Source: Chitinophaga pinensis DSM 2588 (GTDB lineage Bacteria; Bacteroidota; Bacteroidia; Chitinophagales; Chitinophagaceae). Taken from it: a stretch of 64,000 bases of DNA. The notes under the pieces were generated by a model that did no database searches, had not been told where the DNA came from, and saw only the letters and a program-made list of their open reading frames with translations. The stretch covers positions 434,001 to 498,000 of the forward strand of contig NC_013132.1 in the NCBI RefSeq assembly GCF_000024005.1, in the 5' to 3' direction. Shown here in pieces: positions 25,279-33,486 of this stretch. How positions within the stretch are numbered: the first letter of the stretch is position 1; every line of letters begins with the position of its first letter. The position numbers and the translations under genes are program-made.

Positions 25279-26178
25279 TCAGGCACTTGCGCGAGAAGCT
25301 TCTTTGAACTCAGAAGGGGTCTGGTTGGTATATTTCTTAAAGAAGCGGCTGAAGTAGTGAGGATCTTCAAAACCCAGTTTATAGGCAATCTCCTTGGCGG
25401 AGAGATCTGTATTATATAGATAACGCTGTGCTTCCAGGATAACCCGGTTGCGGATATGCTCTCCGGCAGTAATACCGGACAACTGTTTGCTGATCTCATT
25501 CAGTAAGACCGGCTTAATATGGAGGATCGCAGCATAATCTGACACATTTTTCAAGGTGACATACTGTTCTTCGATCAGGTTTTTGAATTGCAGGAACAGG
25601 GAACTGTTATGGGTAGCATGTTGTTCCGGAGCGGCCAGCATACTGCTTCCCTTGATACGGGAGGCAAGTACCAGGAAATAACGCAACAAGCCGTGAAAAG
25701 CAGTCTCATAGTCTGCCTCCTGCTGTTGTACCTCTTTCATCATCATATGTACCACCATCTCGAAGTCTTTTTCCTGCTCCGGACTGAGGGTAATGACGCT
25801 GCTGAACTGATTATTAAAGAAGAGAGAGGAATTGATGCCCATCAGGGTAGCTGCCTGGTCTTTCAGACACATAAAAGCGTCCTGGAAAGCGATCATATAT
25901 CCTTCGATCCTGTCGCTGAATTCCATCTTATGTACCTGCCCAGGCGCCAGAAAGAACAGGGTGTTCTTCTTTACGGCATGTGTGACAGTGTCGATGGTAT
26001 TGATAAGTTGCCCTTTTTTGATCCAGTAAACGGTATAGAAATCATGCCTGTGGGGAATACCATTGCTGGAAAAGAACCCATCTCCCAGTTCGCATAGTCC
26101 GGATACAACAAATTTCGGATCCGCCTGTGCGTACTTCGGTAAAGACACTATTTCTATATGTGCTCGTTTATCACTCAT
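25279..26178 (-). CDS. AraC-family transcriptional regulator
   Basis: DNA-binding regulator with an N-terminal cupin-like sensor half (about 30-110, PHRHDFYTVYWIKKGQ, LFFLAPGQVHKME) and a C-terminal double helix-turn-helix (about 200-299). The second helix-turn-helix has the canonical LSAKEIAYKLGFEDPHYFSRFFKKYTNQTP signature in two overlapping parts. 299 residues is normal. Its ATG overlaps the scpA stop codon by four bases (ATGA, 26175-26178), so it is translationally coupled to scpA, an unusual partner for an AraC protein. Its effector and targets are unknown; the nearest downstream gene is the YceI-family gene. Confidence 0.94.
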   Translation of the reverse strand: MSDKRAHIEIVSLPKYAQADPKFVVSGLCELGDGFFSSNGIPHRHDFYTVYWIKKGQLINTIDTVTHAVKKNTLFFLAPGQVHKMEFSDRIEGYMIAFQDAFMCLKDQAATLMGINSSLFFNNQFSSVITLSPEQEKDFEMVVHMMMKEVQQQEADYETAFHGLLRYFLVLASRIKGSSMLAAPEQHATHNSSLFLQFKNLIEEQYVTLKNVSDYAAILHIKPVLLNEISKQLSGITAGEHIRNRVILEAQRYLYNTDLSAKEIAYKLGFEDPHYFSRFFKKYTNQTPSEFKEASRASA

Positions 26179-26957
26179 TCAAATGTACCGGCAACTTCTA
26201 ACTCCCGGTCCTCAGGCTCAATGTAGTCAATTATAAAATTATTCCTGCCTTCTCCTACCATAATTCCCAGATATTTCATCTGTACCAGTTCAAGCATACC
26301 GAGAAACAGGAAGATGGCATGTACCCGGTCACGACAATGATCAAAGATTTTCTCAAAAGCGAGGGTCTTTTCGCTGGCCGCCAGCTCTATCATATATTCA
26401 CGGGAGCCTTCCATGGTGTATTCATATTTGTATACAACGTGCTGAGGCTTGTTTTCCCGCTGTTTTACCCTTTGCATGACCTTTTCAAAGGTCTGGGTCA
26501 GCTTGAACAGGGTCAGGGTCTGTATTTCCGTTCCCTCGCTGGTCTCTTCTCCGATGCTGGCCAGTTCTTTCTTTATGTTTCCACGTTTGATCTGCAACAT
26601 ACGCTCGGCCTCGCGCTCTGCGAGTTCAGCGGCTGCCTGCTTGAAACGTTTGTATTCCAATATCTTATCGATCAACTCCTGGCGGGGATCTATCTCTATT
26701 CCTTGTTCATCCAGTTCCTTACGAGGCAACAGCATTTTAGCCTTGATACGCATCAGGGTAGATACGAACAGGATAAATTCACTGGCCAGCTCAATATTGA
26801 GCGATTCCAGGTGATGGATATAATCGAGGAAATCGTTGGTGATAGTAGTAATGGGGATATTATAAATGTCCAGTTCGTCCCTTTCAATAAAGAAGAGCAG
26901 CAGGTCAAACGGCCCCTCAAACTGGGGTAATTTTATTTTGTAGGAGTTGTCATTCAT
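26175..26957 (-). CDS. scpA: Segregation and condensation protein A
   Basis: Kleisin subunit of the bacterial SMC condensin, which bridges SMC heads and helps chromosome segregation. Start chosen at ATG 26957 (MNDNSYKIKLPQFEGPFDLL); an upstream in-frame ATG at 27014 would add residues not seen in ScpA proteins and would lie close to the -7 box. The N-terminal domain that contacts the SMC neck is clear (FEGPFDLLLFFIERDELDIY, ASEFILFVSTLMRIKAKMLL). The C-terminal winged helix (about 190-250) ends with FLGMLELVQMKYLGIM. 260 residues is normal. scpB is not adjacent. It is co-transcribed and coupled with the AraC gene downstream. Confidence 0.95.
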   Translation of the reverse strand: MNDNSYKIKLPQFEGPFDLLLFFIERDELDIYNIPITTITNDFLDYIHHLESLNIELASEFILFVSTLMRIKAKMLLPRKELDEQGIEIDPRQELIDKILEYKRFKQAAAELAEREAERMLQIKRGNIKKELASIGEETSEGTEIQTLTLFKLTQTFEKVMQRVKQRENKPQHVVYKYEYTMEGSREYMIELAASEKTLAFEKIFDHCRDRVHAIFLFLGMLELVQMKYLGIMVGEGRNNFIIDYIEPEDRELEVAGTFE

Positions 26958-27025
26958 AATGTTATGTATGGCTTTCACTTGTATTTCAGTGCCAAATGGC
27001 AACTGCATTATCAAGTGAAAGCCAT

Positions 27026-27033
27026 CAAAAATA
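27026..27033 (-). promoter_or_regulatory. -7 box (TATTTTTG) for scpA-araC
   Basis: TAnnTTTG match on the minus strand, about 69 bp before the scpA ATG at 26957. Confidence 0.45.
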
Positions 27034-27050
27034 ACGAAAATTCCCGCTCA

Positions 27051-28001
27051 TTAGAATTTGGCGGTGAATCCGACCCCGATCACCTGCTTTACCTGCAATC
27101 TAGGCCCTAAAACGCCTGTTTTGGGGTTTTCGAAAACACGCACATCATCATCGTAAATCATATCCAGGGATATGTTTGCTGAGATGTACTTGTTCACCTG
27201 CAGATTCAGGCTATTGGTCCAGAACAGATCGATATTCTCCGGATTATGTTTGTAATTGGAGTACAGGTCCATCCTGGTTTTATATACGATGTTCTTTGCG
27301 AGTGTCTTTACCCAGTTGACAGTCAGGTAAGCACCCAGCTCACTTTTTACATGTTTACTGGTATCTACTCCGAATGCGCCCTGCGCTGCCAGGTGATCAT
27401 CCATCACCACTACATAACGTGCAGTAACAGGAGAGAAGAAAACGGACAGCTGATCACTGGGTTTGTAGTCAAGACCGGGAGACAGCAGTACGTATGCAGG
27501 AGAGAAGAAACGGGACACCAATGTAGGTTTCACCGAGTCTACGCTGGAATACAGATAACCATCGGTAAACTGTGTACGGAGGTCTAACAGGGCACTCAGA
27601 TACAGGTTTTTACCGATTTCGTAGCCATATTTTGTAGTGATACCGATACGGTCATCACTTTTACGACCACCAAGACTGGTCGTATTAACATAACCATATG
27701 CAAGGTCCAGTACGTTATCCCAGTTGTTTTTCCCTTTCTTGTAAAATGCATACGCATTCAGATTGGAAGCTACGGAGAAGGAGAATTTATCACCACCCGC
27801 AGCCCAGTTTGTAAGGCTTCCCTGGTTAATGTTCAGGTTGAAGATGCCACCTTTTTTCCATACAGCCGGAACGGTGTCGTTGGCGTCTTTCTTGATTTTT
27901 CCGCTGGCTTCTTCTCTGGATGTTTTCATCCAGTCGCTTTGTGCGTGCAGCACCTGGAAGCATACCAAAAAGCAAATAATAGTCAGGACGGATTTTCTCA
28001 T
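27051..28001 (-). CDS. DUF3078 outer-membrane beta-barrel-like protein
   Basis: Predicted outer-membrane protein of the Bacteroidota DUF3078 family; function unknown. Signal peptide at residues 1-20 (MRKSVLTIICFLVCFQVLHA). The mature protein opens with a Trp/Lys-rich part (VWKKGGIFNLNINQGSLTNWAAGGD, given here in two overlapping pieces of the family signature), followed by alternating hydrophobic beta strands with many Tyr and Asn residues, and ends in a terminal aromatic residue (VGFTAKF) as expected for barrels inserted by the Bam machinery. 316 residues. It is transcribed from its own -7 box 88 bp upstream. Confidence 0.82.
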   Translation of the reverse strand: MRKSVLTIICFLVCFQVLHAQSDWMKTSREEASGKIKKDANDTVPAVWKKGGIFNLNINQGSLTNWAAGGDKFSFSVASNLNAYAFYKKGKNNWDNVLDLAYGYVNTTSLGGRKSDDRIGITTKYGYEIGKNLYLSALLDLRTQFTDGYLYSSVDSVKPTLVSRFFSPAYVLLSPGLDYKPSDQLSVFFSPVTARYVVVMDDHLAAQGAFGVDTSKHVKSELGAYLTVNWVKTLAKNIVYKTRMDLYSNYKHNPENIDLFWTNSLNLQVNKYISANISLDMIYDDDVRVFENPKTGVLGPRLQVKQVIGVGFTAKF

Positions 28002-28088
28002 CAGTTTAAAAAGTTGTTTAATGCTATGGATAATATGATTGCCGTTATATGGGCGTTACGAACATGCCGCGTCTATCGAACGCGGCCG

Positions 28089-28096
28089 CAAAGTTA
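28089..28096 (-). promoter_or_regulatory. -7 box (TAACTTTG) for the DUF3078 gene
   Basis: TAnnTTTG match on the minus strand, about 88 bp before the ATG. Confidence 0.55.
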
Positions 28097-28131
28097 GGAA
28101 ACTAAAAGAGAATTTTTTTCGGAGTTGGAAG

Positions 28132-28165
28132 AACAGCCGGATGCGGGTTTCACAATCCGGCTGTT
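28132..28165 (-). terminator. Terminator downstream of mscL
   Basis: Perfect 11-bp stem AACAGCCGGAT (28132-28142) / ATCCGGCTGTT (28155-28165) with a 12-base loop, just after the mscL stop on the minus strand. Confidence 0.75.
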
Positions 28166-28174
28166 ATAATGAGT

Positions 28175-28606
28175 TTATTTATTCTTCAGTGCATCACGGA
28201 TCTCCATGAGCAGCTTTTCTTCATTTGTTGGCGCTGGTGGGGCTGCTGGTGCTGCTTCTTTCTTCTTACGCATACTGTTCATGAATTTCACGAGCAGGAA
28301 TATACAGAAAGCGATCAGTATGAAATCAATGATACTTTGTACAAATGCACCATAGGCAAATACTGGTGCACCCGCTTCCTTCGCCTTTTCCAATGAAGGG
28401 AAATCGGTACCCTTACTTGTATTCAACAGCCAGAACTTGTCTTTGAAATTAATACCACCAGTGACAATCCCCAACACTGGCATAAAGATATTATCAACCA
28501 GTGAAGTAACGATCTTCTGGAATGCACCACCAATGATCACACCGACAGCCAGATCCATTACATTTCCTTTCGTGGCAAACTCTTTAAACTCTTTGAAGAA
28601 AGACAT
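28175..28606 (-). CDS. mscL: Large-conductance mechanosensitive channel
   Basis: Inner-membrane channel that opens under high membrane tension to release solutes on osmotic downshock. ATG 28606 ([20 protein letters not shown]) is chosen over a TTG two codons earlier; it gives 143 residues, typical of MscL. The N-terminal amphipathic helix, TM1 ([20 protein letters not shown] with the Gly/Ala-rich pore constriction), a periplasmic loop (FKDKFWLLN), TM2 ([16 protein letters not shown]) and the charged C-terminal bundle ([13 protein letters not shown]) are all present. It appears monocistronic. Confidence 0.97.
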   Translation of the reverse strand: MSFFKEFKEFATKGNVMDLAVGVIIGGAFQKIVTSLVDNIFMPVLGIVTGGINFKDKFWLLNTSKGTDFPSLEKAKEAGAPVFAYGAFVQSIIDFILIAFCIFLLVKFMNSMRKKKEAAPAAPPAPTNEEKLLMEIRDALKNK

Positions 28607-28684
28607 ATACAACTATTTTTAAGGGTGAAGACAATCAGTTGCTAAGATAGTTATTATAAGTTATAACATTCATTCACATGACAT

Positions 28685-29431
28685 TTACTGCTCCAGGTTA
28701 GGATACTGCATTTCAAACGAACGCAGTGTATCCCTCAACGTTTGTGCCACCACATATTCTTTGTACCAGTTTTTATCTGCCGGTACAATATTCCATTTCA
28801 CTTCGTTACAATTTTCAATGGCATCTTCATACATCTTTCTGTAATCCTTCCAAAGCTTAGCCTCTACAGCATCACTCTTATTATATTTCCACATTTTACG
28901 CGGGTCTTCCAGCCTTTCCTGTAATCGTTTTGACTGCTCTTCCTGCGAAATGTGCAGATAGAATTTAAGTATTGTGGTGTTGTTGTCTTCGCTCAGCAAA
29001 CGCTCAAAATCATTGATCGCCTGCATCCTTTTTTCAGCAGTTTTATCGTCTATCCATTTGTGTACACGCTGTATAAGAATATCTTCATAATGAGAACGGT
29101 TAAACACCTGTATCATGCCTTTGGCTGGTACATGCCGGTGAATACGCCACAGGAAATCATGCTCTTTCTCCTCATCAGTTGGTCCCTTAAATGACTTTAC
29201 ATTTACCCCCTGCGGATTCATATTGCCCAATACCTTACGTATCAGCCCATCCTTACCACTGGCGTCCATTCCCTGTAAGACAATTAATACCGAGTGTTTA
29301 TGTTCTGCATATAGCAGATTTTGTAATTCATCCAGTTCTTTAACTATTTCTTTGGTCATTAACTTGATAGCTTCCTTATCCATTCCATCGGGAGGTGTCG
29401 TGCTGATTTCTGATAATCTGATCTTACTCAT
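28685..29431 (-). CDS. PPK2-family polyphosphate:nucleotide phosphotransferase
   Basis: Kinase that uses inorganic polyphosphate to phosphorylate nucleotides. P-loop fold: Walker A GMDASGKDG at residues 54-62, lid/basic region around FLWRIHRHVPAKG, Walker B-like FNRSHYEDIL. Further conserved features are LHISQEEQSKRLQERL and the Trp-rich WKYNKSDAVEAKLW, both usual in PPK2. The single-domain length of 248 residues excludes class II two-domain forms; whether it favours AMP, ADP or both cannot be decided by eye. No ppk1 or ppx gene is nearby. It is divergent from the EamA gene and lies about 80 bp from mscL. Confidence 0.92.
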   Translation of the reverse strand: MSKIRLSEISTTPPDGMDKEAIKLMTKEIVKELDELQNLLYAEHKHSVLIVLQGMDASGKDGLIRKVLGNMNPQGVNVKSFKGPTDEEKEHDFLWRIHRHVPAKGMIQVFNRSHYEDILIQRVHKWIDDKTAEKRMQAINDFERLLSEDNNTTILKFYLHISQEEQSKRLQERLEDPRKMWKYNKSDAVEAKLWKDYRKMYEDAIENCNEVKWNIVPADKNWYKEYVVAQTLRDTLRSFEMQYPNLEQ

Positions 29432-29551
29432 GCTGAAAGGGTTAGTTCATGTATTTGTAACAAAATACAATCCGAAGTGTTGCGGTAGCACGAAATTCTA
29501 CTGATCTGTGTAGCAAAATATTCGGACATTGCACCTTTAAATCAACCGCTT

Positions 29552-30421
29552 TTGAACAACCGTGCCATTCACTGGAGCATTTTCCTTCTTTTATCACTTA
29601 CCTGGGGCAGTTCCTTCATTCTGATGAAAATCGGTCTGCAGGCTCTTTCACCATACCAGGTAGCCAGTTTACGCCTGCTTAGCGCCGGTGTGGCCCTGCT
29701 GCCTTTTTTTATAAAATTCATCCGTCAGACACCGCTGAACAAAATTCCCATGATCATCCTGTCGGGTATTCTGGGTAATCTCTTACCGGCATATCTGTTC
29801 TGTATAGCAGAAACCCGTATAGACAGTGCACTGGCGGGTATACTGAATAGCCTTGTACCATTAATGTCGCTGTTGGCAGGATTTTTCCTGTTTCGTGCAC
29901 CTATTGTAAAGCAACAGTTGCTGGGTATCTGTGTCGGACTGCTGGGCGTAGTCATGCTGTTTGCCGTGAAAGGAGTGGATGCCGGTTACTGGTATTACGG
30001 CCTCTGGATTGTGGTTGCCACGATCTGTTATGGGTTGAATATTGCATTGGTACACCATCACCTGAAGGGATATAGCTCCCTGCAACTGGGGTCCATTGCG
30101 CTTTTCTTCTGTGCTGTTTTCGCGCTGCCGGTACTGTTATTCAGTGGCTTTTTTGGCATACTCTCAGGACCAGCTATCCCCTGGAGCTCTCTGGCAGCCA
30201 GTGTAACGCTGGGCATCCTGGGTAGTGGTGTTGCGTCTGTATTATTCTATATTCTGATCAATAAAGCTGGGGCTATGTTTGCCTCGATGGTCACCTATGC
30301 TTTACCGGTAGTAGCAATTGGCTGGGGGCTGTTGGCAGGAGAGCAGATCTCCTGGTTGCAGGTACTTTGCCTTTGTATCATTCTGCTCAGTGTATACACT
30401 GTCAATAAAGCAAAACGCTGA
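29552..30421 (+). CDS. EamA/DMT-family transporter
   Basis: Inner-membrane exporter of the drug/metabolite superfamily with ten helices in two repeated EamA halves. The first half opens with HWSIFLLLSLTWGSSFILMK and the second near residue 150 with YYGLWIVVATICYGLNIALV. No ATG precedes the first helix, so a TTG at 29552 is taken as start; the next Met, at residue 25, would lose helix 1. The C-terminus ends in the usual Lys/Arg tail (VNKAKR). 289 residues is normal. The stop codon lies inside the left arm of the terminator hairpin. The substrate (amino acid, metabolite or drug) is not predictable. Confidence 0.88.
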   Translation: MNNRAIHWSIFLLLSLTWGSSFILMKIGLQALSPYQVASLRLLSAGVALLPFFIKFIRQTPLNKIPMIILSGILGNLLPAYLFCIAETRIDSALAGILNSLVPLMSLLAGFFLFRAPIVKQQLLGICVGLLGVVMLFAVKGVDAGYWYYGLWIVVATICYGLNIALVHHHLKGYSSLQLGSIALFFCAVFALPVLLFSGFFGILSGPAIPWSSLAASVTLGILGSGVASVLFYILINKAGAMFASMVTYALPVVAIGWGLLAGEQISWLQVLCLCIILLSVYTVNKAKR

Positions 30422-30441
30422 CCCATCGGATCAGCGTTTTG
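30411..30441. terminator. Terminator overlapping the EamA stop codon
   Basis: Perfect 11-bp stem CAAAACGCTGA (30411-30421) / TCAGCGTTTTG (30431-30441). The left arm contains the TGA stop. It also faces the convergent frr gene. Confidence 0.82.
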
Positions 30442-30474
30442 CCTAAATGCTTATATGTAATAAGTTCGGTTCTG

Positions 30475-31038
30475 TTAGATAACCATGATTTCCTTCTCTT
30501 TCTGAGCGGTGTGTTTATCTACCAGTTCAATATATTTGTTGGTCAGGTTCTGTACATCTGCTTCGGCGTCTTTTGCGGTATCTTCGCTCAGACCATCTTT
30601 CTGCAGTTTCTTGATGCCTTCGATCGCATCTCTGCGGATATTTCTGATAGCTATTTTTGCCTGCTCACCTTCATTCAATGCACGTTTAACAAATTCCTTT
30701 CTTCTCTCTTCTGTCAGTGGCGGCAGGAACATACGGATGATGATACCGTCGTTCTGTGGGTTAATACCGATGTTAGAGGCGATGATAGCCCTTTCAATAG
30801 GCTGGAGCATATTTTTTTCCCATGGCTGAACTGTCAGTGTACGGGCATCTGCCACAGTGATATTAGCTACCTGCGCGAGGGGAGTAGGCGAACCATAGTA
30901 GTCTACCGTAATTCCGTCCAGTATCTGCGGATTGGCTTTACCGGCCCTGATCTTGGTAAGTTCCGATTCCAGGTGTCCGATAGCCTTACGCATGGTTGCG
31001 GTGGCATCTTCTATTATTAACGTTAGATCATCTTGCAT
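30475..31038 (-). CDS. frr: Ribosome recycling factor
   Basis: Cytoplasmic factor that, with EF-G, splits post-termination ribosomes. Near-full conservation of the family: N-terminal helix (MRKAIGHLESELTKIRAGKA), the hinge region ILDGITVDYYGSPTPLAQVA, LTVQPWEKNMLQPIERAI, the loop NDGIIIRMFLPPLTEERRKE and the C-terminal helix pair (VKRALNEGEQAKIAIRNIRR). 187 residues is normal. pyrH, its usual neighbour, is not visible. A -7 box lies on the minus strand at 31062-31069. Confidence 0.98.
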   Translation of the reverse strand: MQDDLTLIIEDATATMRKAIGHLESELTKIRAGKANPQILDGITVDYYGSPTPLAQVANITVADARTLTVQPWEKNMLQPIERAIIASNIGINPQNDGIIIRMFLPPLTEERRKEFVKRALNEGEQAKIAIRNIRRDAIEGIKKLQKDGLSEDTAKDAEADVQNLTNKYIELVDKHTAQKEKEIMVI

Positions 31039-31061
31039 AGCAAAAAATAATTAAGTGCCTG

Positions 31062-31069
31062 CAAACCTA
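31062..31069 (-). promoter_or_regulatory. -7 box (TAGGTTTG) for frr
   Basis: TAnnTTTG match on the minus strand, 24 bp before the frr ATG. Confidence 0.55.
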
Positions 31070-31139
31070 CAGGATTTATCTGAATTTGGAAAGGGGGAAC
31101 GGAGGGGAAGGTCCCGGTACAGGATGACCGGGCCTGAAA

Positions 31140-32294
31140 TTATTTGTCCTGGAGGACACCCTTTGTGTTTACGCGCAGGATCTTTGGATGGTTAATAGCA
31201 GCCTGTGCTTCATTTGCCGCTTCACTGATAGCAGAAACTGCCAGTGCACGCAACATTGCCTCTTTTCTTTTCTTCATCTGGTAAAGTACACCTGTCAGCA
31301 GCAGGGCAGAACCCAGGATCACGCTTAACAGATACGCAGAACCTATATTCTGCAAAGCAAATGCTAACACGATATAACCAGCATTGATGGATACCATCAC
31401 CACGGTTGTCTGTCTGTGGGTCAGACCCAGTTCCAGGAAATAGTGGTGAATGTGGTTACGGTCAGCCGAAAAAGGAGACCTTCCATGCATCATACGGATC
31501 GCAAAAACACGTAATGTATCAAACAGTGGCATTACCAGGATAGCAATGGCCACAATAGGAACAGAGTTTACAGGCAGTTTTCCTGCGGGATTACCTGCCA
31601 CGTCGATGAACTTGATCACCAGGATCGCATTCACCAATCCAACCATCAGGGAACCGGTATCGCCCATAAAGATGCGGGCAGGAGAAATATTATAGATCAG
31701 GAATGCTGCCAGACCACCTGACATAGCAAAACCCATTACCGCATACAGTAACTCGCCTGTATACAGGAAGTAGGTACCCATTACACCAGATACCAGCATA
31801 CCAATACTACCCGCCAGACCGTCAATACCGTCTATCAGGTTGAATGCATTGATGATTACCAGGAAAGTAAAATAGGTGAGCATCAGACTGATGTAAGGAG
31901 GCAGGGCTTCGATACCCATGATACCATACATGCTATTGATCTGTAAATTACCGAGGTATATAACAGCAAAAGAAGCCATTAACTGGCCAATCAGTTTCTT
32001 TAACGGGGAAAGACCAACAATGTCGTCTTTCATACCCACCATAAAAATAACTATAAAAGCTGCGACCATGTACTGAAATGGAGAATCTGCAAATCCTGGT
32101 ACACATACTGCAGATGCCATCACAAATCCAGAAAAGAAACCTATACCCCCTAAAGTTGGTATACGCGCTTTGTGAGATTTTCTTTCGTCCGGTTCGTCAT
32201 AAAGATGTTTCAACTCTGCAACCCTGATCAGTACGGGAATTGCAAAATAGGTTATAACAAAACTCAGGACAGTCGCAATTAAAACATTCTCCAT
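31140..32294 (-). CDS. WecA/TagO-like undecaprenyl-phosphate N-acetylhexosamine-1-phosphate transferase
   Basis: Polytopic inner-membrane enzyme of the MraY/WecA superfamily that loads a sugar-1-phosphate onto undecaprenyl phosphate, starting O-antigen or other surface glycan synthesis. Visible motifs: DERKSHKARIPTLGGIGFF (N-terminal loop), the Mg-binding GMKDDIVGL, NAFNLIDGIDGLAG, IFMGDTGSLMVG and the WecA-type HIHH motif in SADRNHIHHYFLELG. About ten or eleven helices and a C-terminal hydrophilic tail of about 45 residues. The HIHH motif and position outside a murein cluster favour WecA/TagO over MraY. No glycosyltransferase cluster is adjacent, though the ABC exporter and GT at 35-39 kb are near. 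Confidence 0.93.
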   Translation of the reverse strand: MENVLIATVLSFVITYFAIPVLIRVAELKHLYDEPDERKSHKARIPTLGGIGFFSGFVMASAVCVPGFADSPFQYMVAAFIVIFMVGMKDDIVGLSPLKKLIGQLMASFAVIYLGNLQINSMYGIMGIEALPPYISLMLTYFTFLVIINAFNLIDGIDGLAGSIGMLVSGVMGTYFLYTGELLYAVMGFAMSGGLAAFLIYNISPARIFMGDTGSLMVGLVNAILVIKFIDVAGNPAGKLPVNSVPIVAIAILVMPLFDTLRVFAIRMMHGRSPFSADRNHIHHYFLELGLTHRQTTVVMVSINAGYIVLAFALQNIGSAYLLSVILGSALLLTGVLYQMKKRKEAMLRALAVSAISEAANEAQAAINHPKILRVNTKGVLQDK

Positions 32295-32316
32295 ATTGGG
32301 AGGGGCTTGATTATTA

Positions 32317-32324
32317 CAAAGATA
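32317..32324 (-). promoter_or_regulatory. -7 box (TATCTTTG) for the WecA-like gene
   Basis: TAnnTTTG match on the minus strand, 23 bp before the ATG. Confidence 0.55.
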
Positions 32325-32469
32325 TTAATTTCAATCAAATGTGTATCACAAAAATAGGAAATTAAAAAGAATTGAGTCTTAGTCACTAAAAACTATTAGC
32401 TTAGAGACCAAATATGCCAGATTCTATCTAAATTCTATTAATTTAGCAATCTCAAAATTTGCAATTATC

Positions 32470-33312
32470 ATGCCTCAGTTGAAAGACATAGCAACACAAA
32501 TAAGACGGGATATAGTTCGTATGGTGCATGGCTGCCAAAGCGGCCATCCAGGCGGTTCTTTAGGATGTGCAGATTTCTTTACTGCGCTCTATTTCAAAAT
32601 AATGCAGCATAAGCCGCAGCCTTTTGAAATGGATGGTTTAGATCAGGACCTGTTTTTCCTCTCCAATGGGCACATTTCTCCAGTATTTTACAGCACTTTA
32701 GCCCACGCAGGTTATTTTGACAAGTCAGAACTGGCCACTTTCCGCAAACTCAATTCCCGTCTTCAGGGTCACCCGACTACACACGAACACCTTCCAGGTA
32801 TCAGAGTAGCGTCAGGTTCCCTTGGTCAGGGTATGAGCGTAGCTATCGGTGCTGCACTCTCTAAGAAATTAAATAATGACGATCGTCTGGTATTCTCCCT
32901 CCATGGTGATGGTGAACTGGAAGAAGGTCAGAACTGGGAAGCGATCATGTTCGCTCCTCACCATAAAGTTGACAACCTGATTGTAACTGTTGACTGGAAC
33001 GGTCAGCAGATCGATGGTACTGTTGAACAGGTAGGTGGTCTTGGTGATCTGGAACCTAAATTTGCTTCTTTCGGTTGGAAAGTATTGCACATGGACGGTA
33101 ACAACATGGATGAAGTGGTAGCTACCCTGGAAAAGGCAGTTAGCCTGACCGGCCAGGGCCAGCCAATCGTGATCCTGATGAAAACTGTAATGGGTAAAGG
33201 TGTTGACTTCATGGAAGGTCACCACGAATGGCACGGTATTGCACCAAGCGACGAGCAACTGGCAAAAGCGCTGGAGCAGTTACCAGAACCAGCAGAACTG
33301 GGCGATTACTAG
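32470..33312 (+). CDS. Transketolase, N-terminal (thiamine diphosphate-binding) half
   Basis: Half of a split transketolase, which moves two-carbon units in the pentose phosphate pathway. The 280 residues cover the thiamine diphosphate pyrophosphate domain: VHGCQSGHPGGSLGCADFFT, FFLSNGHISPVFYSTLAHAG, GHPTTHEHLPGIRVASGSLG, then the cofactor motif HGDGELEEGQNWEA running to VDWNGQQIDG, and GKGVDFMEGHHEWHGIAPSD at the end. The gene stops cleanly there, as in other two-gene transketolases. The matching C-terminal gene, which usually follows directly, is absent: the next 70 bp are spacer, then terminators and an opposing gene. The partner half must lie elsewhere on the chromosome. Confidence 0.95.
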   Translation: MPQLKDIATQIRRDIVRMVHGCQSGHPGGSLGCADFFTALYFKIMQHKPQPFEMDGLDQDLFFLSNGHISPVFYSTLAHAGYFDKSELATFRKLNSRLQGHPTTHEHLPGIRVASGSLGQGMSVAIGAALSKKLNNDDRLVFSLHGDGELEEGQNWEAIMFAPHHKVDNLIVTVDWNGQQIDGTVEQVGGLGDLEPKFASFGWKVLHMDGNNMDEVVATLEKAVSLTGQGQPIVILMKTVMGKGVDFMEGHHEWHGIAPSDEQLAKALEQLPEPAELGDY

Positions 33313-33383
33313 TCTGCAAGAATCTGGCAATTACGAATGATAGATCAATGTGGTCTGCATACACCACACGACTTCGAATAAGA

Positions 33384-33421
33384 TAAAAGAGGCGGTCCCT
33401 TTATGGCGACCGCCTCTTTTA
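33384..33421 (+). terminator. Terminator downstream of the transketolase half
   Basis: Perfect 14-bp stem TAAAAGAGGCGGTC (33384-33397) / GACCGCCTCTTTTA (33408-33421) with a ten-base loop. Confidence 0.9.
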
Positions 33422-33435
33422 TTTATTCCAGACAT

Positions 33436-33460
33436 AAAAAAGCCCCCGTCTCCGGAGGCT
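33436..33460 (-). terminator. Terminator of the rbfA-permease operon
   Basis: On the minus strand AGCCTCC pairs with GGGGGCT (one G-T pair), followed by a T6 run. It lies 27 bp after the permease stop codon. Confidence 0.85.
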
Positions 33461-33486
33461 CTCATATAGTTATATGATACTGATCA

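Noticed and set aside
31140..32294. Call as MraY of peptidoglycan synthesis
   Set aside because: The HIHH motif, the tail and the absence of mur genes point to the WecA/TagO branch.
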